From contig NZ_JAUQTB010000016.1 of NCBI RefSeq assembly GCF_030580655.1, forward strand, positions 1 through 64,000: a stretch of 64,000 bases of DNA, read 5' to 3'. The translations under genes were made by a program, and so were the position numbers. Under the pieces are notes generated by a model that worked only from the letters and a program-made list of their open reading frames with translations, was not told the DNA's origin and made no database searches. Every line of letters starts with the position of its first letter. The first letter of the stretch is position 1. Below, piece by piece: positions 42,848-50,553 of this stretch. The DNA comes from Paenibacillus lacisoli (GTDB lineage Bacteria > Bacillota > Bacilli > Paenibacillales > Paenibacillaceae).

Positions 42848-44836
42848 TTAAATCGCCTCCTGAATGGGTAAATCATCATGTACAACACGAATTTTTTTGT
42901 CTGCCTCACTGACGACCAGGCGAATCACTTGGGCCTGCGTATCAATCAACTTGGTAACGGCCTCCGCGTTGTCCACAAAGATCGGAGCGGAAAAGCCGTA
43001 ATGCTCACCTAATGTGTTGATAATATCTAGCCCAACGTTAATGCGGGCTGCGTTGTTCAGCCCCTTGTCGTAAGGGACGCCTTCATACAAGGTGTCGCAG
43101 ACTTCCTCTTGTCCGCCATTGACCAGGTCTCTAAAGAGACGGAAGCGCGCATATTTGAATTTGCTATTGATCCGGTTCTCCAACAGCCCCGTCTTGGTGC
43201 GGGTGAACTCTTCCACCAGGAACAGCTCTTTTTGAAGCTGTTCGTGCTCGGCCGACAGCTGCCGTTCCTGCTGCTCAAGCTCATCGATGCGCTGCTGGGC
43301 TTTCTTCACCCCATCGAACTGGACTCGTCTGCGCTCGAGCGTTTCGATTTCAGTTCGCAGGCCCTGAATTTCGGTCCGTACCGCTGCTGCAGCTTCCTGC
43401 GCTGAAGAGGTCAACTGCTCGATCTCCTGCTGAATTACAGCTTTTTCCTGCTGAAGTTGCTGGTAGGAAGGATCGGCTGTCGGATCTTGCATACCGGCAC
43501 GTAACTCCTGCAGTACACTCTCTGCATGGGTGAGATTTGTCTGTATGTCTGCAATCTGGTCACTTAATTGGCTCGTTTCCTGTTGCAGCTTGTCCGTGTT
43601 ACTCTGCAGCTGCTTGATTTCTTCCACTAGCCCCTTGCCCTGCTTATTGATCACTTCCAGCCGCTCTGACTTTTTGAGATTGAATTGTTCCAGCGCTTTG
43701 GTGTGAGCTTCAGCAATTTGATCAGCTGGAAGGGCCTGTCCACAAGACGGGCAGTTCTCGTCATGTTGTTCGTCAAGCTGCTGGCCATTCTCAGCAGTCC
43801 AATCAGTACGCAGCCGAGCGGCCTCCCGTTCTTTCTGACTAATCGATGCTTCATTCTGTTTGATGCGGTGCTGATTGTCATCAATCTTCCGTCGGAGCTG
43901 ATCCCGTTGCATGTGCAGCTGGTTCACCTCGTCGCGCTGAGCAGTCACCTTCTGAAGGACGCTCTCCTGGAGGCGGTTTTTAATATCCAGCAATTCGCCT
44001 TCAATCTCGCGCATCCGCTTCTGCTTTACTGAGACCTCTCCGCCGGTGACGATTCGAGACACTTCGGTCTCACGGCTCTCCAGCCGGTTCCGAAGGGTGT
44101 GCAGATCGGCCTCCAACTGCTCCTGATTCAGTCCGGATACGTCCGGCATATTCCGGTGAGCTTCGCTGATCCGGATCGGCAGCTCTTTGATTTCCTTATT
44201 GATGGCCGACATCCGAGCTACAATCACCATCCGGTGCTTCTCCAGCTCCCGGTCTCCCAGGATAGCCGGCAGTTCAGCAAGATCAGGGTTGCTATGGATG
44301 ACCTCGGCATCCGTCAGGTCGCCGCAGACATCCAGCAGCGTCTGCCGCCGCTTCTTCTTGTCCAGCTGCTCGTTAAAGAAGGATGGGCTGGTCAAAAGCT
44401 TGAAGAGGTCTTCTTGGATGATGGCATCGATCTCGGCCTTGTAATCTTTCTCCTTCTGCGGCACCCCATCCACGTAGTAATCCGTGGTATGGCCGGTGTG
44501 CTCTTCAGTCACTGCGCCGCGCTTGCGGGTCCATTTTTCACTGAACACTCTGCGGAATGTCCGCCGTACACCGTCGATCAAGAAGACCCCCTCGACTTCG
44601 TGTTCCAATTTGTGCTGAAGGACTCGCCCGGTAGTATCCAGGCCTTTAATCTCAAAATCTGTCCGGTTCTGGCTGTCCTTGCCGAACATCAGCCAGATGA
44701 AGGCATCAAACAAGGTTGTTTTCCCTGTCGCGTTGTCCCCAAAAGCGGATACGTTCCCCTGTTGGGTTGTAAGGGTGAACTCGCGAAAGCCTTTAAAATT
44801 TCGGAGTGTCAGTTGTTCCAATATCATGGATCTCAT
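42848..44836 (-). CDS. SbcC/RecF-like AAA ATPase with zinc hook
   Basis: 662 residues from ATG 44836, which overlaps the previous stop (ATGA) and has GGAGGAGGG upstream. Walker A GDNATGKTTL at about 33-42; two long coiled coils flank a CPSCGQ zinc-hook near 370; the C-terminal half has NAARINVGLDIINTLGEHYG and PIFVDNAEAVT in place of a classic signature and Walker B. This SMC-like architecture belongs to double-strand-break repair. With RecT-like and MBL neighbours it probably forms the phage's recombination system. Confidence 0.8.
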   Translation of the reverse strand: MRSMILEQLTLRNFKGFREFTLTTQQGNVSAFGDNATGKTTLFDAFIWLMFGKDSQNRTDFEIKGLDTTGRVLQHKLEHEVEGVFLIDGVRRTFRRVFSEKWTRKRGAVTEEHTGHTTDYYVDGVPQKEKDYKAEIDAIIQEDLFKLLTSPSFFNEQLDKKKRRQTLLDVCGDLTDAEVIHSNPDLAELPAILGDRELEKHRMVIVARMSAINKEIKELPIRISEAHRNMPDVSGLNQEQLEADLHTLRNRLESRETEVSRIVTGGEVSVKQKRMREIEGELLDIKNRLQESVLQKVTAQRDEVNQLHMQRDQLRRKIDDNQHRIKQNEASISQKEREAARLRTDWTAENGQQLDEQHDENCPSCGQALPADQIAEAHTKALEQFNLKKSERLEVINKQGKGLVEEIKQLQSNTDKLQQETSQLSDQIADIQTNLTHAESVLQELRAGMQDPTADPSYQQLQQEKAVIQQEIEQLTSSAQEAAAAVRTEIQGLRTEIETLERRRVQFDGVKKAQQRIDELEQQERQLSAEHEQLQKELFLVEEFTRTKTGLLENRINSKFKYARFRLFRDLVNGGQEEVCDTLYEGVPYDKGLNNAARINVGLDIINTLGEHYGFSAPIFVDNAEAVTKLIDTQAQVIRLVVSEADKKIRVVHDDLPIQEAI

Positions 44837-45093
44837 AGCGTTCCCTCCTCCATGGACTGCTGGGCTTCAGCATGCAGTATCTGCTGCTGATCCGGCGTTT
44901 CTGGATATGAAATGGCACTCAGGTGCTCCCGGATCGGATACTCAATCTCGGCCAACTGCTCATTGCTGAGATAGAGTTCAATGACCTGCGCCCCTGCCCT
45001 GATGCACAGAGCTGGCGGCGTATACGTCATTGACGGCCTCAGCTCAACTTCGATACGTTCATTCGATAATTCCAAAGATATGGCAGTTCCCAT
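44833..45093 (-). CDS. Hypothetical protein heading the recombination operon
   Basis: 86 residues, GTAISLELSNERIEVELRPS then YLSNEQLAEIEYPIREHLSA. Acidic, helical at the end. First gene behind the promoter at 45126-45154; CCTTGT-type spacing and AAGGAGG upstream. Unknown function. Confidence 0.62.
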   Translation of the reverse strand: MGTAISLELSNERIEVELRPSMTYTPPALCIRAGAQVIELYLSNEQLAEIEYPIREHLSAISYPETPDQQQILHAEAQQSMEEGTL

Positions 45094-45125
45094 AGACTCC
45101 TCCTTGTGTTGAGCCGGCCACCATG

Positions 45126-45154
45126 ATAAGATGGCCGTGATATTTGATTGTCAA
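45126..45154 (-). promoter_or_regulatory. Promoter of the replication/recombination operon
   Basis: On the minus strand TTGACA, a 17-base spacer and TCTTAT (4 of 6 in the -10 box) precede the gene at 45093. The perfect -35 and exact spacing make it likely. Confidence 0.6.
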
Positions 45155-45163
45155 AGTTCTTAG

Positions 45164-45190
45164 ATGACCCGTTGCCGCGGGTCATTTTTC
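45164..45190 (+). terminator. Plus-strand hairpin with T run at the end of the gene at 45182-45421
   Basis: ATGACCCG (45164-45171) pairs with CGGGTCAT (45178-45185), with TTTTTC next on the plus strand. No T run on the minus strand, so like 34549 it points against the genes. Confidence 0.6.
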
Positions 45191-45421
45191 ATGTTCATCG
45201 TGTTCTGCGATTTGCTTGTATTCGATCAGCACAGGGGCGTTCTCGATGCAGGCGATCAAGCAACCCTCTTCGTTCAACACATGATATTCGGAGTGAATGC
45301 GGTCTTCATATTCAGCACCTGCCTGCTTGATTTCGATAATCTCCTGGCCATCCAACTCTGTGCCGACTTCAAAAATGCGGGTTGGATTTGAGATCACTGT
45401 GATTCGATGAATAAGCTCCAT
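45182..45421 (-). CDS. Small hypothetical protein
   Basis: 79 residues, HRITVISNPTRIFEVGTELD then EDRIHSEYHVLNEEGCLIAC. AAGGAGCATTGCT-type leader. Ends acidic and His-rich (EHDEHEK). Unknown. About 120 bp with no clear gene separates it from the next gene. Confidence 0.6.
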   Translation of the reverse strand: MELIHRITVISNPTRIFEVGTELDGQEIIEIKQAGAEYEDRIHSEYHVLNEEGCLIACIENAPVLIEYKQIAEHDEHEK

Positions 45422-45545
45422 AGCAATGCTCCTTTCGTATGTATTAATGCGTCAGCCGCATCTTCGACCCTCGAACGGGAGAATGGTTAGATACCGTCCG
45501 GTGGTCGAAGACAAGGCCGACAGGCCTGTCCGTTCCGAAAAAGCA

Positions 45546-45788
45546 TTATGCTGTGCGTAGCCGCTCCATTTCCTTAAATGTAAGCAGCGCTTCTTCCGGA
45601 GAAAGCAGCTGCAAGAGATGCGCAGCTTTACGCCATTTCCGAAATAGATCGTCACGTTCTTTCCAGAGCTTTTGAAACTCTGGCGTGTCCATAGGCTTGT
45701 CCTGCTGCAGCATATCTTGCACAGCTGCCGTGTTGGCGGCCATGGCATTCGAGCAGTCAACCATCTGTTCGGCGATTTGCTGAGTCAT
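45546..45788 (-). CDS. Small helical hypothetical protein
   Basis: 80 residues, all helical (CSNAMAANTAAVQDMLQQDK; KLWKERDDLFRKWRKAAHLL). Overlaps the previous stop (ATGA). Unknown. Confidence 0.6.
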   Translation of the reverse strand: MTQQIAEQMVDCSNAMAANTAAVQDMLQQDKPMDTPEFQKLWKERDDLFRKWRKAAHLLQLLSPEEALLTFKEMERLRTA

Positions 45789-46057
45789 ACCGTCTCCCCC
45801 TTGCGCTCCATACGGTGTGACGATACAATAGACAACACGAGACCTTTTAAGCGAGTTCTCAAATGAAGCGTCCGGCCTTCCCGCCGGGCGTTTTTTATTT
45901 CCTGTTCCGCGAACTGCTTCATGGTGATCAAGTACGCCTCTGCTTCGCCAATCTTTCCTGGCAGCATCTTCTCCGGATTCAACCGAATGACCTGAAGATT
46001 ATGTCTGGCGTGTTTTCCCGCCTGTACTGCGTCAGCAATTAGCTGCTTTCTATCCAT
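45785..46057 (-). CDS. Small hypothetical protein
   Basis: 90 residues if started at ATG 46057, 8 bases after GAGG (an ATG at 46063 is also possible). RKQLIADAVQAGKHARHNLQ then AYLITMKQFAEQEIKNARRE. Basic and helical; unknown. Confidence 0.6.
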   Translation of the reverse strand: MDRKQLIADAVQAGKHARHNLQVIRLNPEKMLPGKIGEAEAYLITMKQFAEQEIKNARREGRTLHLRTRLKGLVLSIVSSHRMERKGETV

Positions 46058-46067
46058 TTTCATGACC

Positions 46068-46583
46068 TCACTTGATATATTTTTTGGATTTCAGATCAGC
46101 TCGGTGTTCCTTCCAGACTCCGAACCAACTGAAGGTGTATTCCTTGCAAAGAACAGCAACCAAGTGCGTTAGAGCGGTTATGGCCTCCACGGCCTCCATG
46201 ATCAGCCGTTTGATCATCTTGCGCTCTGCTTCCGTGAGCTGATCTGACCGCTTACTGATCGGTGCCTCGCCTGATAGTGTCAAGACTTCCTTCATTTCCT
46301 CCACACTTTTGAACAGCACACTCGCTCTATGTAAGTCCACATTGTCGAGCCAGGGAGCAAACGCCCCGCCGGTGACTTCTCCCGCTGCGGCTATGTACAA
46401 TTGGCCGTCGTCGTAATGCTCTGCAGTACTTCGCATCACTTCCTTGGAGGGTCGGCGGGTCCCATTAATGATCTTTCCAATAAGCGTCGCATCCACATGA
46501 GCTGCTTCGCCGGCTTTGTTTCTTGTTTCTCCTCTCCGCTTCATAACTTCCTGAAGGTTAGGACCGAATTGTCCGATTGACAT
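46068..46583 (-). CDS. Helix-turn-helix (XRE-type) regulator with helical C-terminal half
   Basis: 171 residues. Residues about 8-55 (NLQEVMKRRGETRNKAGEAA; DATLIGKIINGTRRPSKEV) form an HTH_XRE fold; the rest is a helical domain of unknown use, with ALTHLVAVLCKEYTFSWFGV near the end. AAAGGAGC upstream. Probably regulates early genes or is a plasmid/prophage-type XRE protein. Confidence 0.72.
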   Translation of the reverse strand: MSIGQFGPNLQEVMKRRGETRNKAGEAAHVDATLIGKIINGTRRPSKEVMRSTAEHYDDGQLYIAAAGEVTGGAFAPWLDNVDLHRASVLFKSVEEMKEVLTLSGEAPISKRSDQLTEAERKMIKRLIMEAVEAITALTHLVAVLCKEYTFSWFGVWKEHRADLKSKKYIK

Positions 46584-46676
46584 GTTAAAAACCGCTCCTT
46601 TGTCCGGATTGAATAATGAATGTGGACAGAGGGTTGATGTAATATGAAGTTGTAGTTGTTCTCCCCAAAAATCCCC

Positions 46677-46922
46677 TCACTGCCCGCCGTCTGCCGGTAC
46701 CGCCCGGCGGGTTTCTTCTACTCGCTTCTGCAACTCAATCGCTGCACTTCTGATTGATTCCAATTCATGAACAGGTATTAAATGAACGTTTACAGCTTGC
46801 CGGCCTGTCTGGAGCGTTTTATCAATGGCTTCGTCCAGGCTCAGATTTTGCAAGAGCATGCGATTAACGACACCTGCTACGCAGCAGCTTCTTGAATTGC
46901 TTTTAATCCATTGGAAGTTCAT
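46677..46922 (-). CDS. Small hypothetical early protein
   Basis: 81 residues from ATG 46922, 7 bases after GGAGG; upstream ATGs are poorer. QWIKSNSRSCCVAGVVNRML then LDEAIDKTLQTGRQAVNVHL. The CC pair is notable. Unknown function. Confidence 0.6.
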   Translation of the reverse strand: MNFQWIKSNSRSCCVAGVVNRMLLQNLSLDEAIDKTLQTGRQAVNVHLIPVHELESIRSAAIELQKRVEETRRAVPADGGQ

Positions 46923-46944
46923 ATGCTTGTCCTCCATCGGAAGC

Positions 46945-47190
46945 CTAATCGGCTTCACTTTTAGGCTTCATGTCATTGATGATTGCCCAACCTTTAGCGT
47001 GCATTTCAAAAATCACTTTCCTAATTTGCTCAGGTGTCTTTGCAACGAAGTCATCGCAGATTTGAACAGTTGTTTCACCGAACTGGTAGGTCTCAATAAC
47101 ATTCCCTTCCGGCAAAGGCTTCTTCTGATTAGGCATTCGCACATCCCTCCCAGAGATATGTTTATGCGGTTCAATCAGTGGGACAGCCAT
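46945..47190 (-). CDS. Small hypothetical early protein
   Basis: 81 residues from ATG 47190 (AAAGGAGGTGG upstream). PHKHISGRDVRMPNQKKPLP then VAKTPEQIRKVIFEMHAKGW. An operator-type box lies at 47221-47235, just before its ribosome-binding site. Unknown. Confidence 0.62.
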   Translation of the reverse strand: MAVPLIEPHKHISGRDVRMPNQKKPLPEGNVIETYQFGETTVQICDDFVAKTPEQIRKVIFEMHAKGWAIINDMKPKSEAD

Positions 47191-47220
47191 TAAAAATCCA
47201 CCTCCTTTCAATATAAAAAT

Positions 47221-47235
47221 GTTACTTTAAGGAAC
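47221..47235. promoter_or_regulatory. Operator-type box at the end of the Cro-like gene
   Basis: GTTACTTTAAGGAAC, the reverse complement of the box at 47440-47454. It overlaps the stop of the Cro-like gene, upstream of the gene at 46945-47190. Confidence 0.75.
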
Positions 47236-47425
47236 ATTTTTCTTCAAAAAAATATTCCCATGGAAAACTTAAAACCCTAGCAATTGATTTCGCAGCCTTC
47301 ACTGACGGTGTTTTGATCCCATTTTCAATATTTGTATAATAGCTGCGAGATATCCCCGCCTCGTTTGCTACACTATCATGTGTTTTAGAAGCAGTTTCGC
47401 GAGATTGCTTAAGCCATTCCCTCAT
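47222..47425 (-). CDS. Cro-like helix-turn-helix protein
   Basis: 67 residues: REWLKQSRETASKTHDSVAN, EAGISRSYYTNIENGIKTPS, then VLSFPWEYFFEEKCSLK. A single HTH_XRE domain, first minus-strand gene after the operators and divergent from the CI-like gene, as Cro is in lambda. GAGGTGATGAT upstream of the ATG. Confidence 0.82.
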   Translation of the reverse strand: MREWLKQSRETASKTHDSVANEAGISRSYYTNIENGIKTPSVKAAKSIARVLSFPWEYFFEEKCSLK

Positions 47426-47439
47426 ATCATCACCTCTTT

Positions 47440-47543
47440 GTTCCTTTAAGTAACTTTATGTATCTAATATATGTTACTAAAAGGAACAAGTCAAGGTTTT
47501 TTAATACTTTAAGGAACATTTATTTAAAGTTTCTTTTGGGAAC
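47440..47543. promoter_or_regulatory. Operator array and divergent lysis/lysogeny promoters
   Basis: Two perfect 15-bp boxes lie in the gap, GTTCCTTTAAGTAAC at 47440-47454 and GTTACTAAAAGGAAC at 47473-47487, and two degenerate ones at 47503-47517 (13 of 15 to the box at 47221) and 47529-47543 (12 of 15). The leftward promoter (TTGACT, 17 bases, TATATT; 47466-47494) has a box in its spacer. The rightward promoter (TTTAAA, 17, TATAAT; 47523-47551) is overlapped by the last box. Binding would switch lysogeny against lytic growth. Confidence 0.82.
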
Positions 47544-47582
47544 ATTATAATGGACGTATTCCTAGAGAAGTTGGTGTTCAAT

Positions 47583-47933
47583 ATGGAGATATTCTCAAAA
47601 AGATTAAAAGCAGAAAGAGAAAGAAAAAAATCCACTGACTCCAAGTGGACTCAGGGCTATGTTGCCGATGTAATTGGTGTAGCGCGTCCTACTTATACTG
47701 CTTATGAGAATGGAACAAAACAACCACCATTAGAAACACTAAACAGGATTGCTGATTTATTTGACGTCTCTCTTGATTATTTGCAAGGACGATCAGTCTC
47801 CAGAGTCACTTCTGGAGGAAGTGCTTACTTAGATGGTGGTAAGGACTGGACCGATGAAGAGAAAGCAGTTGCCGATGCTGCTATTCAAGCATGGCGGGAA
47901 ATGAAAAAGAAACAACGAGAAGAAGAGGGCTGA
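47583..47933 (+). CDS. CI-like repressor
   Basis: 116 residues from ATG 47583; the ATG at 47550 overlaps the -10 box and is unlikely to be used. HTH: TQGYVADVIGVARPTYTAYE then NGTKQPPLETLNRIADLFDV; then a short acidic end. No self-cleavage (LexA-type) domain, so induction probably depends on the ImmA/IrrE-type peptidase downstream. Confidence 0.83.
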   Translation: MEIFSKRLKAERERKKSTDSKWTQGYVADVIGVARPTYTAYENGTKQPPLETLNRIADLFDVSLDYLQGRSVSRVTSGGSAYLDGGKDWTDEEKAVADAAIQAWREMKKKQREEEG

Positions 47934-47937
47934 TACG

Positions 47938-48174
47938 GTGATCTTTCTTATTGTAATGATTTTAATCTTTTTACTATTCGGGAGATCACTGAAGAACCTC
48001 CTTACATTTGCCTTCATTACTGCTTTCGGTTATGTAATTTGGGAGTATGCTTGGTGGGGTAAAATTATAGACATTATGATTATTCTAGCCTTTTTATATG
48101 CAGCACTTTCAGGATATAAAAAGAGAATTTCTGACCGCAGAAACCAATATAAGCAACAAAGAATTGATGACTAA
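47938..48174 (+). CDS. Small membrane protein in the lysogeny operon
   Basis: 78 residues from GTG 47938. Two hydrophobic segments (IFLIVMILIFLLFG; LLTFAFITAFGYVIW / IIDIMIILAFLYAAL) and a basic cytoplasmic end (YKKRISDRRNQYKQQ). Between repressor and peptidase, coexpressed in the lysogen. Possibly superinfection exclusion or a partner of the peptidase; inference. Confidence 0.65.
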   Translation: MIFLIVMILIFLLFGRSLKNLLTFAFITAFGYVIWEYAWWGKIIDIMIILAFLYAALSGYKKRISDRRNQYKQQRIDD

Positions 48175-48188
48175 ACCTTTATTAAAGG

Positions 48189-48210
48189 AGCCTGAAAAGG
48201 CTTTTCTTTT
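48189..48210 (+). terminator. Terminator after the membrane protein gene
   Basis: AGCCT-GAAA-AGGCT hairpin (48189-48202) followed by TTTCTTTT on the plus strand. It may only attenuate, since the next gene is on the same strand. Confidence 0.6.
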
Positions 48211-48257
48211 AGCCTCAAAACAGAACATACGTACTATTATTTGAGGGGAATCAGAAA

Positions 48258-48881
48258 ATGCTTCCATACTATAAACCAACAGATACTGAATACCTTATAT
48301 GCGACCTATATCAAACCCTTGATATCAATCATCCACATGAGATGGATATTGAATTAATAGCTGCCTTATGGGGTGCGGACATCATATATTATAAGGGTAA
48401 ACCTAAAGCACATTGGGATGAATATGGTAGTGTTATCTTTCTGAATCAATTTGACTCCAGTCTTAAACAAAGAGCCGACTTCTTCCATGAACTTGGACAT
48501 ATTGCTCGTCATGAAGGACACCAAGATGATTTGCCGGATCTATACGTTGAGCTGCAAGAACTGCAGAGCTGGCATTTTGCACTGATATCCGCAATCCCAT
48601 ATTATTTGCTCCCTACTCCACTCGAAATGACATGGAGCGAATACGTCGGGCTTCTGGCCGAAGAATTTCGTGTACCAGTTGAGTTTGCAGCAGAACGGGT
48701 AGATCAAATCTCTTCTCGTCTGGACGAGGAATATCACTACTACCGTGAAGATACCGATTTGATGAGAAGTAAGATTGAGAGTGCTGTGTTGATGTTTCGA
48801 TCGCGGCCACCGGGTCCATCTCAGGAAACTACCCGGCTGCTAACACAGCTCAAGTATCAAACAAGGGGCACTGCGAAATAA
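48258..48881 (+). CDS. ImmA/IrrE-family metallopeptidase
   Basis: 207 residues. FFHELGHIARH (H-E-x-x-H) near residue 77 is the zinc site. Proteins of this type cut phage or ICE repressors and so trigger induction; here it follows the CI-like gene. The C-terminal half (YVGLLAEEFRVPVEFAAERV) is helical. AGGGGAAT upstream. Confidence 0.85.
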   Translation: MLPYYKPTDTEYLICDLYQTLDINHPHEMDIELIAALWGADIIYYKGKPKAHWDEYGSVIFLNQFDSSLKQRADFFHELGHIARHEGHQDDLPDLYVELQELQSWHFALISAIPYYLLPTPLEMTWSEYVGLLAEEFRVPVEFAAERVDQISSRLDEEYHYYREDTDLMRSKIESAVLMFRSRPPGPSQETTRLLTQLKYQTRGTAK

Positions 48882-48939
48882 AGTACATAACGGCATCTAT
48901 CAGAGCATAGTAATTACTAGAGTAAGGAGGACATACATT

Positions 48940-50553
48940 ATGGCTAACGATCTGTATTCTAAAACTGTTAATCACCAACAGGGTAACTTTTGCATGTATC
49001 TGCGTAAATCGCGAGCTGACATAGAAGCTGAGAATCGCGGCGAGGGAGAGACTTTCGCAAGGCACGAACGAAACCTGTTTGAATTAGCCAAACGCTTGAA
49101 GATTAATATTAAAGAAGTTTACCGTGAAATTGTATCCGGGGAAACCATAGCCCAAAGACCAGTAATACAACAGGTTTTGCAAGAAGTTGAAGACGGCCTT
49201 TGGAATGGCGTACTTGTCATGGAGATTGAGCGTCTTGCTCGTGGGGATACCATTGATCAAGGGATTATTGCTCAGACTTTCAAATTTAGCGATACCAAAA
49301 TCATTACACCTGTTAAAACCTATGACCCGGATAATGAATTTGATGAGGAGTACTTTGAGTTTGGACTCTTCATGTCACGCCGGGAGTATAAAACAATTAA
49401 CCGTCGGCAGCAAAGGGGCCGTAGAGATTCAGTTTCAGAAGGCAAATATATCGGTAATCATAGCCCATATGGATATGAGCGAAAAAAGCTTGAAAATGAG
49501 AAAGGGTTTACGCTGAAACCACATCCGGAACAGGCTCCGATCATCAGGATGATTTTTGATATGTATATAAACCAAGGATTGGGAACCGCCTTAATCGCCA
49601 GGAAGCTCAATGATCTTTCCATCCCTACAGCTCGCAATAGCGTCTGGACAGTGGCAACAATTAATGGGATTATACGCAACCCGGTTTATTATGGTGTAAT
49701 AGCATGGAGACGTAGGCCTGAGAAAAGAACACGTAAAAATGGTATTCTATCTAAATCACGTCCTCGAGTGGATCCGAGTGAATGGCTTGTAGCCGAAGGA
49801 AAACATGAAGCAATTATTACAAAGGAAATGTGGGATAAAGCACAGGAAATATTAAAGAGCCGCTCACACGCCCCTGCTCCTGCCGGTATAATTACCAATC
49901 CACTTGCAGGACTTATTCGATGCGGTAAGTGCGGCAGACAAATGGTACGACGACCCTATACAAGAAATAATCAGGCACCATCTTTAATTTGCAATCTTTC
50001 AACTTGTGACAATATAAGTTCTCCTTTTGAATTGGTAGAAGAACGTATCTTGGAAGGCTTACAAAAATGGTTAGTAGACTACCGAGCAGAGTGGGAATCG
50101 AACAAACCTCTTACTGCTATCAACTCGGAAGACACGCTTAAAACGAAAGAACTTATAGTAAAGAATCTGGACAAGAAACTATATGAACTTCACGAACAAA
50201 ATAACAACCTACACGATCTATTAGAACGTAAGATATACACGGTTGAAACTTATCTTGAGCGATCACAAAGCCTCTCCCAGCGAATTAGAGAAGCCGAGGA
50301 TACCCTAAGGAATGCAGCAGCTGATCTTGAAATAGAACATAAACGCCAAAAAGCAAAAGTAACCATCATTCCTAATGTTGAGCGAGTCTTGGATACCTAT
50401 CCTAAAACAGATGATCCTGCCAAGCGTAATGAGCTGCTTAAATCAGTTCTGGAGATGGCGGTATACAAAAAAACTGTCCGTGGTCATTGGAGCCGACCGG
50501 ACAGCATTCATAAATTCGATCTTAAGTTATTTCCAAAGCTCCCCCGAGCTTGA
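48940..50553 (+). CDS. Large serine recombinase (integrase/excisase)
   Basis: 537 residues. N-terminal catalytic domain with YLRKSRAD, catalytic Ser24, then VSGETIAQRPVIQQVLQEVE and the conserved 'MEIERLARGD' block. A recombinase domain follows (GNHSPYGYERKKLENEKGFT; NDLSIPTARNSVWTVATING), then a zinc ribbon (IRCGKCGRQMV... ICNLSTCDN) and a long coiled coil (residues about 390-465) as in phage integrases. AGGAGG 8 bases upstream. Its end overlaps the broken cotJC frame on the other strand (50508-50553). In size and layout it is of the SprA/skin SpoIVCA group that excise sporulation-gene elements. Confidence 0.93.
   Translation: MANDLYSKTVNHQQGNFCMYLRKSRADIEAENRGEGETFARHERNLFELAKRLKINIKEVYREIVSGETIAQRPVIQQVLQEVEDGLWNGVLVMEIERLARGDTIDQGIIAQTFKFSDTKIITPVKTYDPDNEFDEEYFEFGLFMSRREYKTINRRQQRGRRDSVSEGKYIGNHSPYGYERKKLENEKGFTLKPHPEQAPIIRMIFDMYINQGLGTALIARKLNDLSIPTARNSVWTVATINGIIRNPVYYGVIAWRRRPEKRTRKNGILSKSRPRVDPSEWLVAEGKHEAIITKEMWDKAQEILKSRSHAPAPAGIITNPLAGLIRCGKCGRQMVRRPYTRNNQAPSLICNLSTCDNISSPFELVEERILEGLQKWLVDYRAEWESNKPLTAINSEDTLKTKELIVKNLDKKLYELHEQNNNLHDLLERKIYTVETYLERSQSLSQRIREAEDTLRNAAADLEIEHKRQKAKVTIIPNVERVLDTYPKTDDPAKRNELLKSVLEMAVYKKTVRGHWSRPDSIHKFDLKLFPKLPRA

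Noticed and set aside
45422..45545. 19-codon Cys-containing ORF on the minus strand
   Set aside because: Too short and without conserved pattern to support.
48926..48940. CATACATT before the recombinase start, like a SigE/SigK -10 box
   Set aside because: It touches the start codon, so transcription would begin inside the gene. A CATAGTAAT at 48906 has no matching -35 at the right distance.
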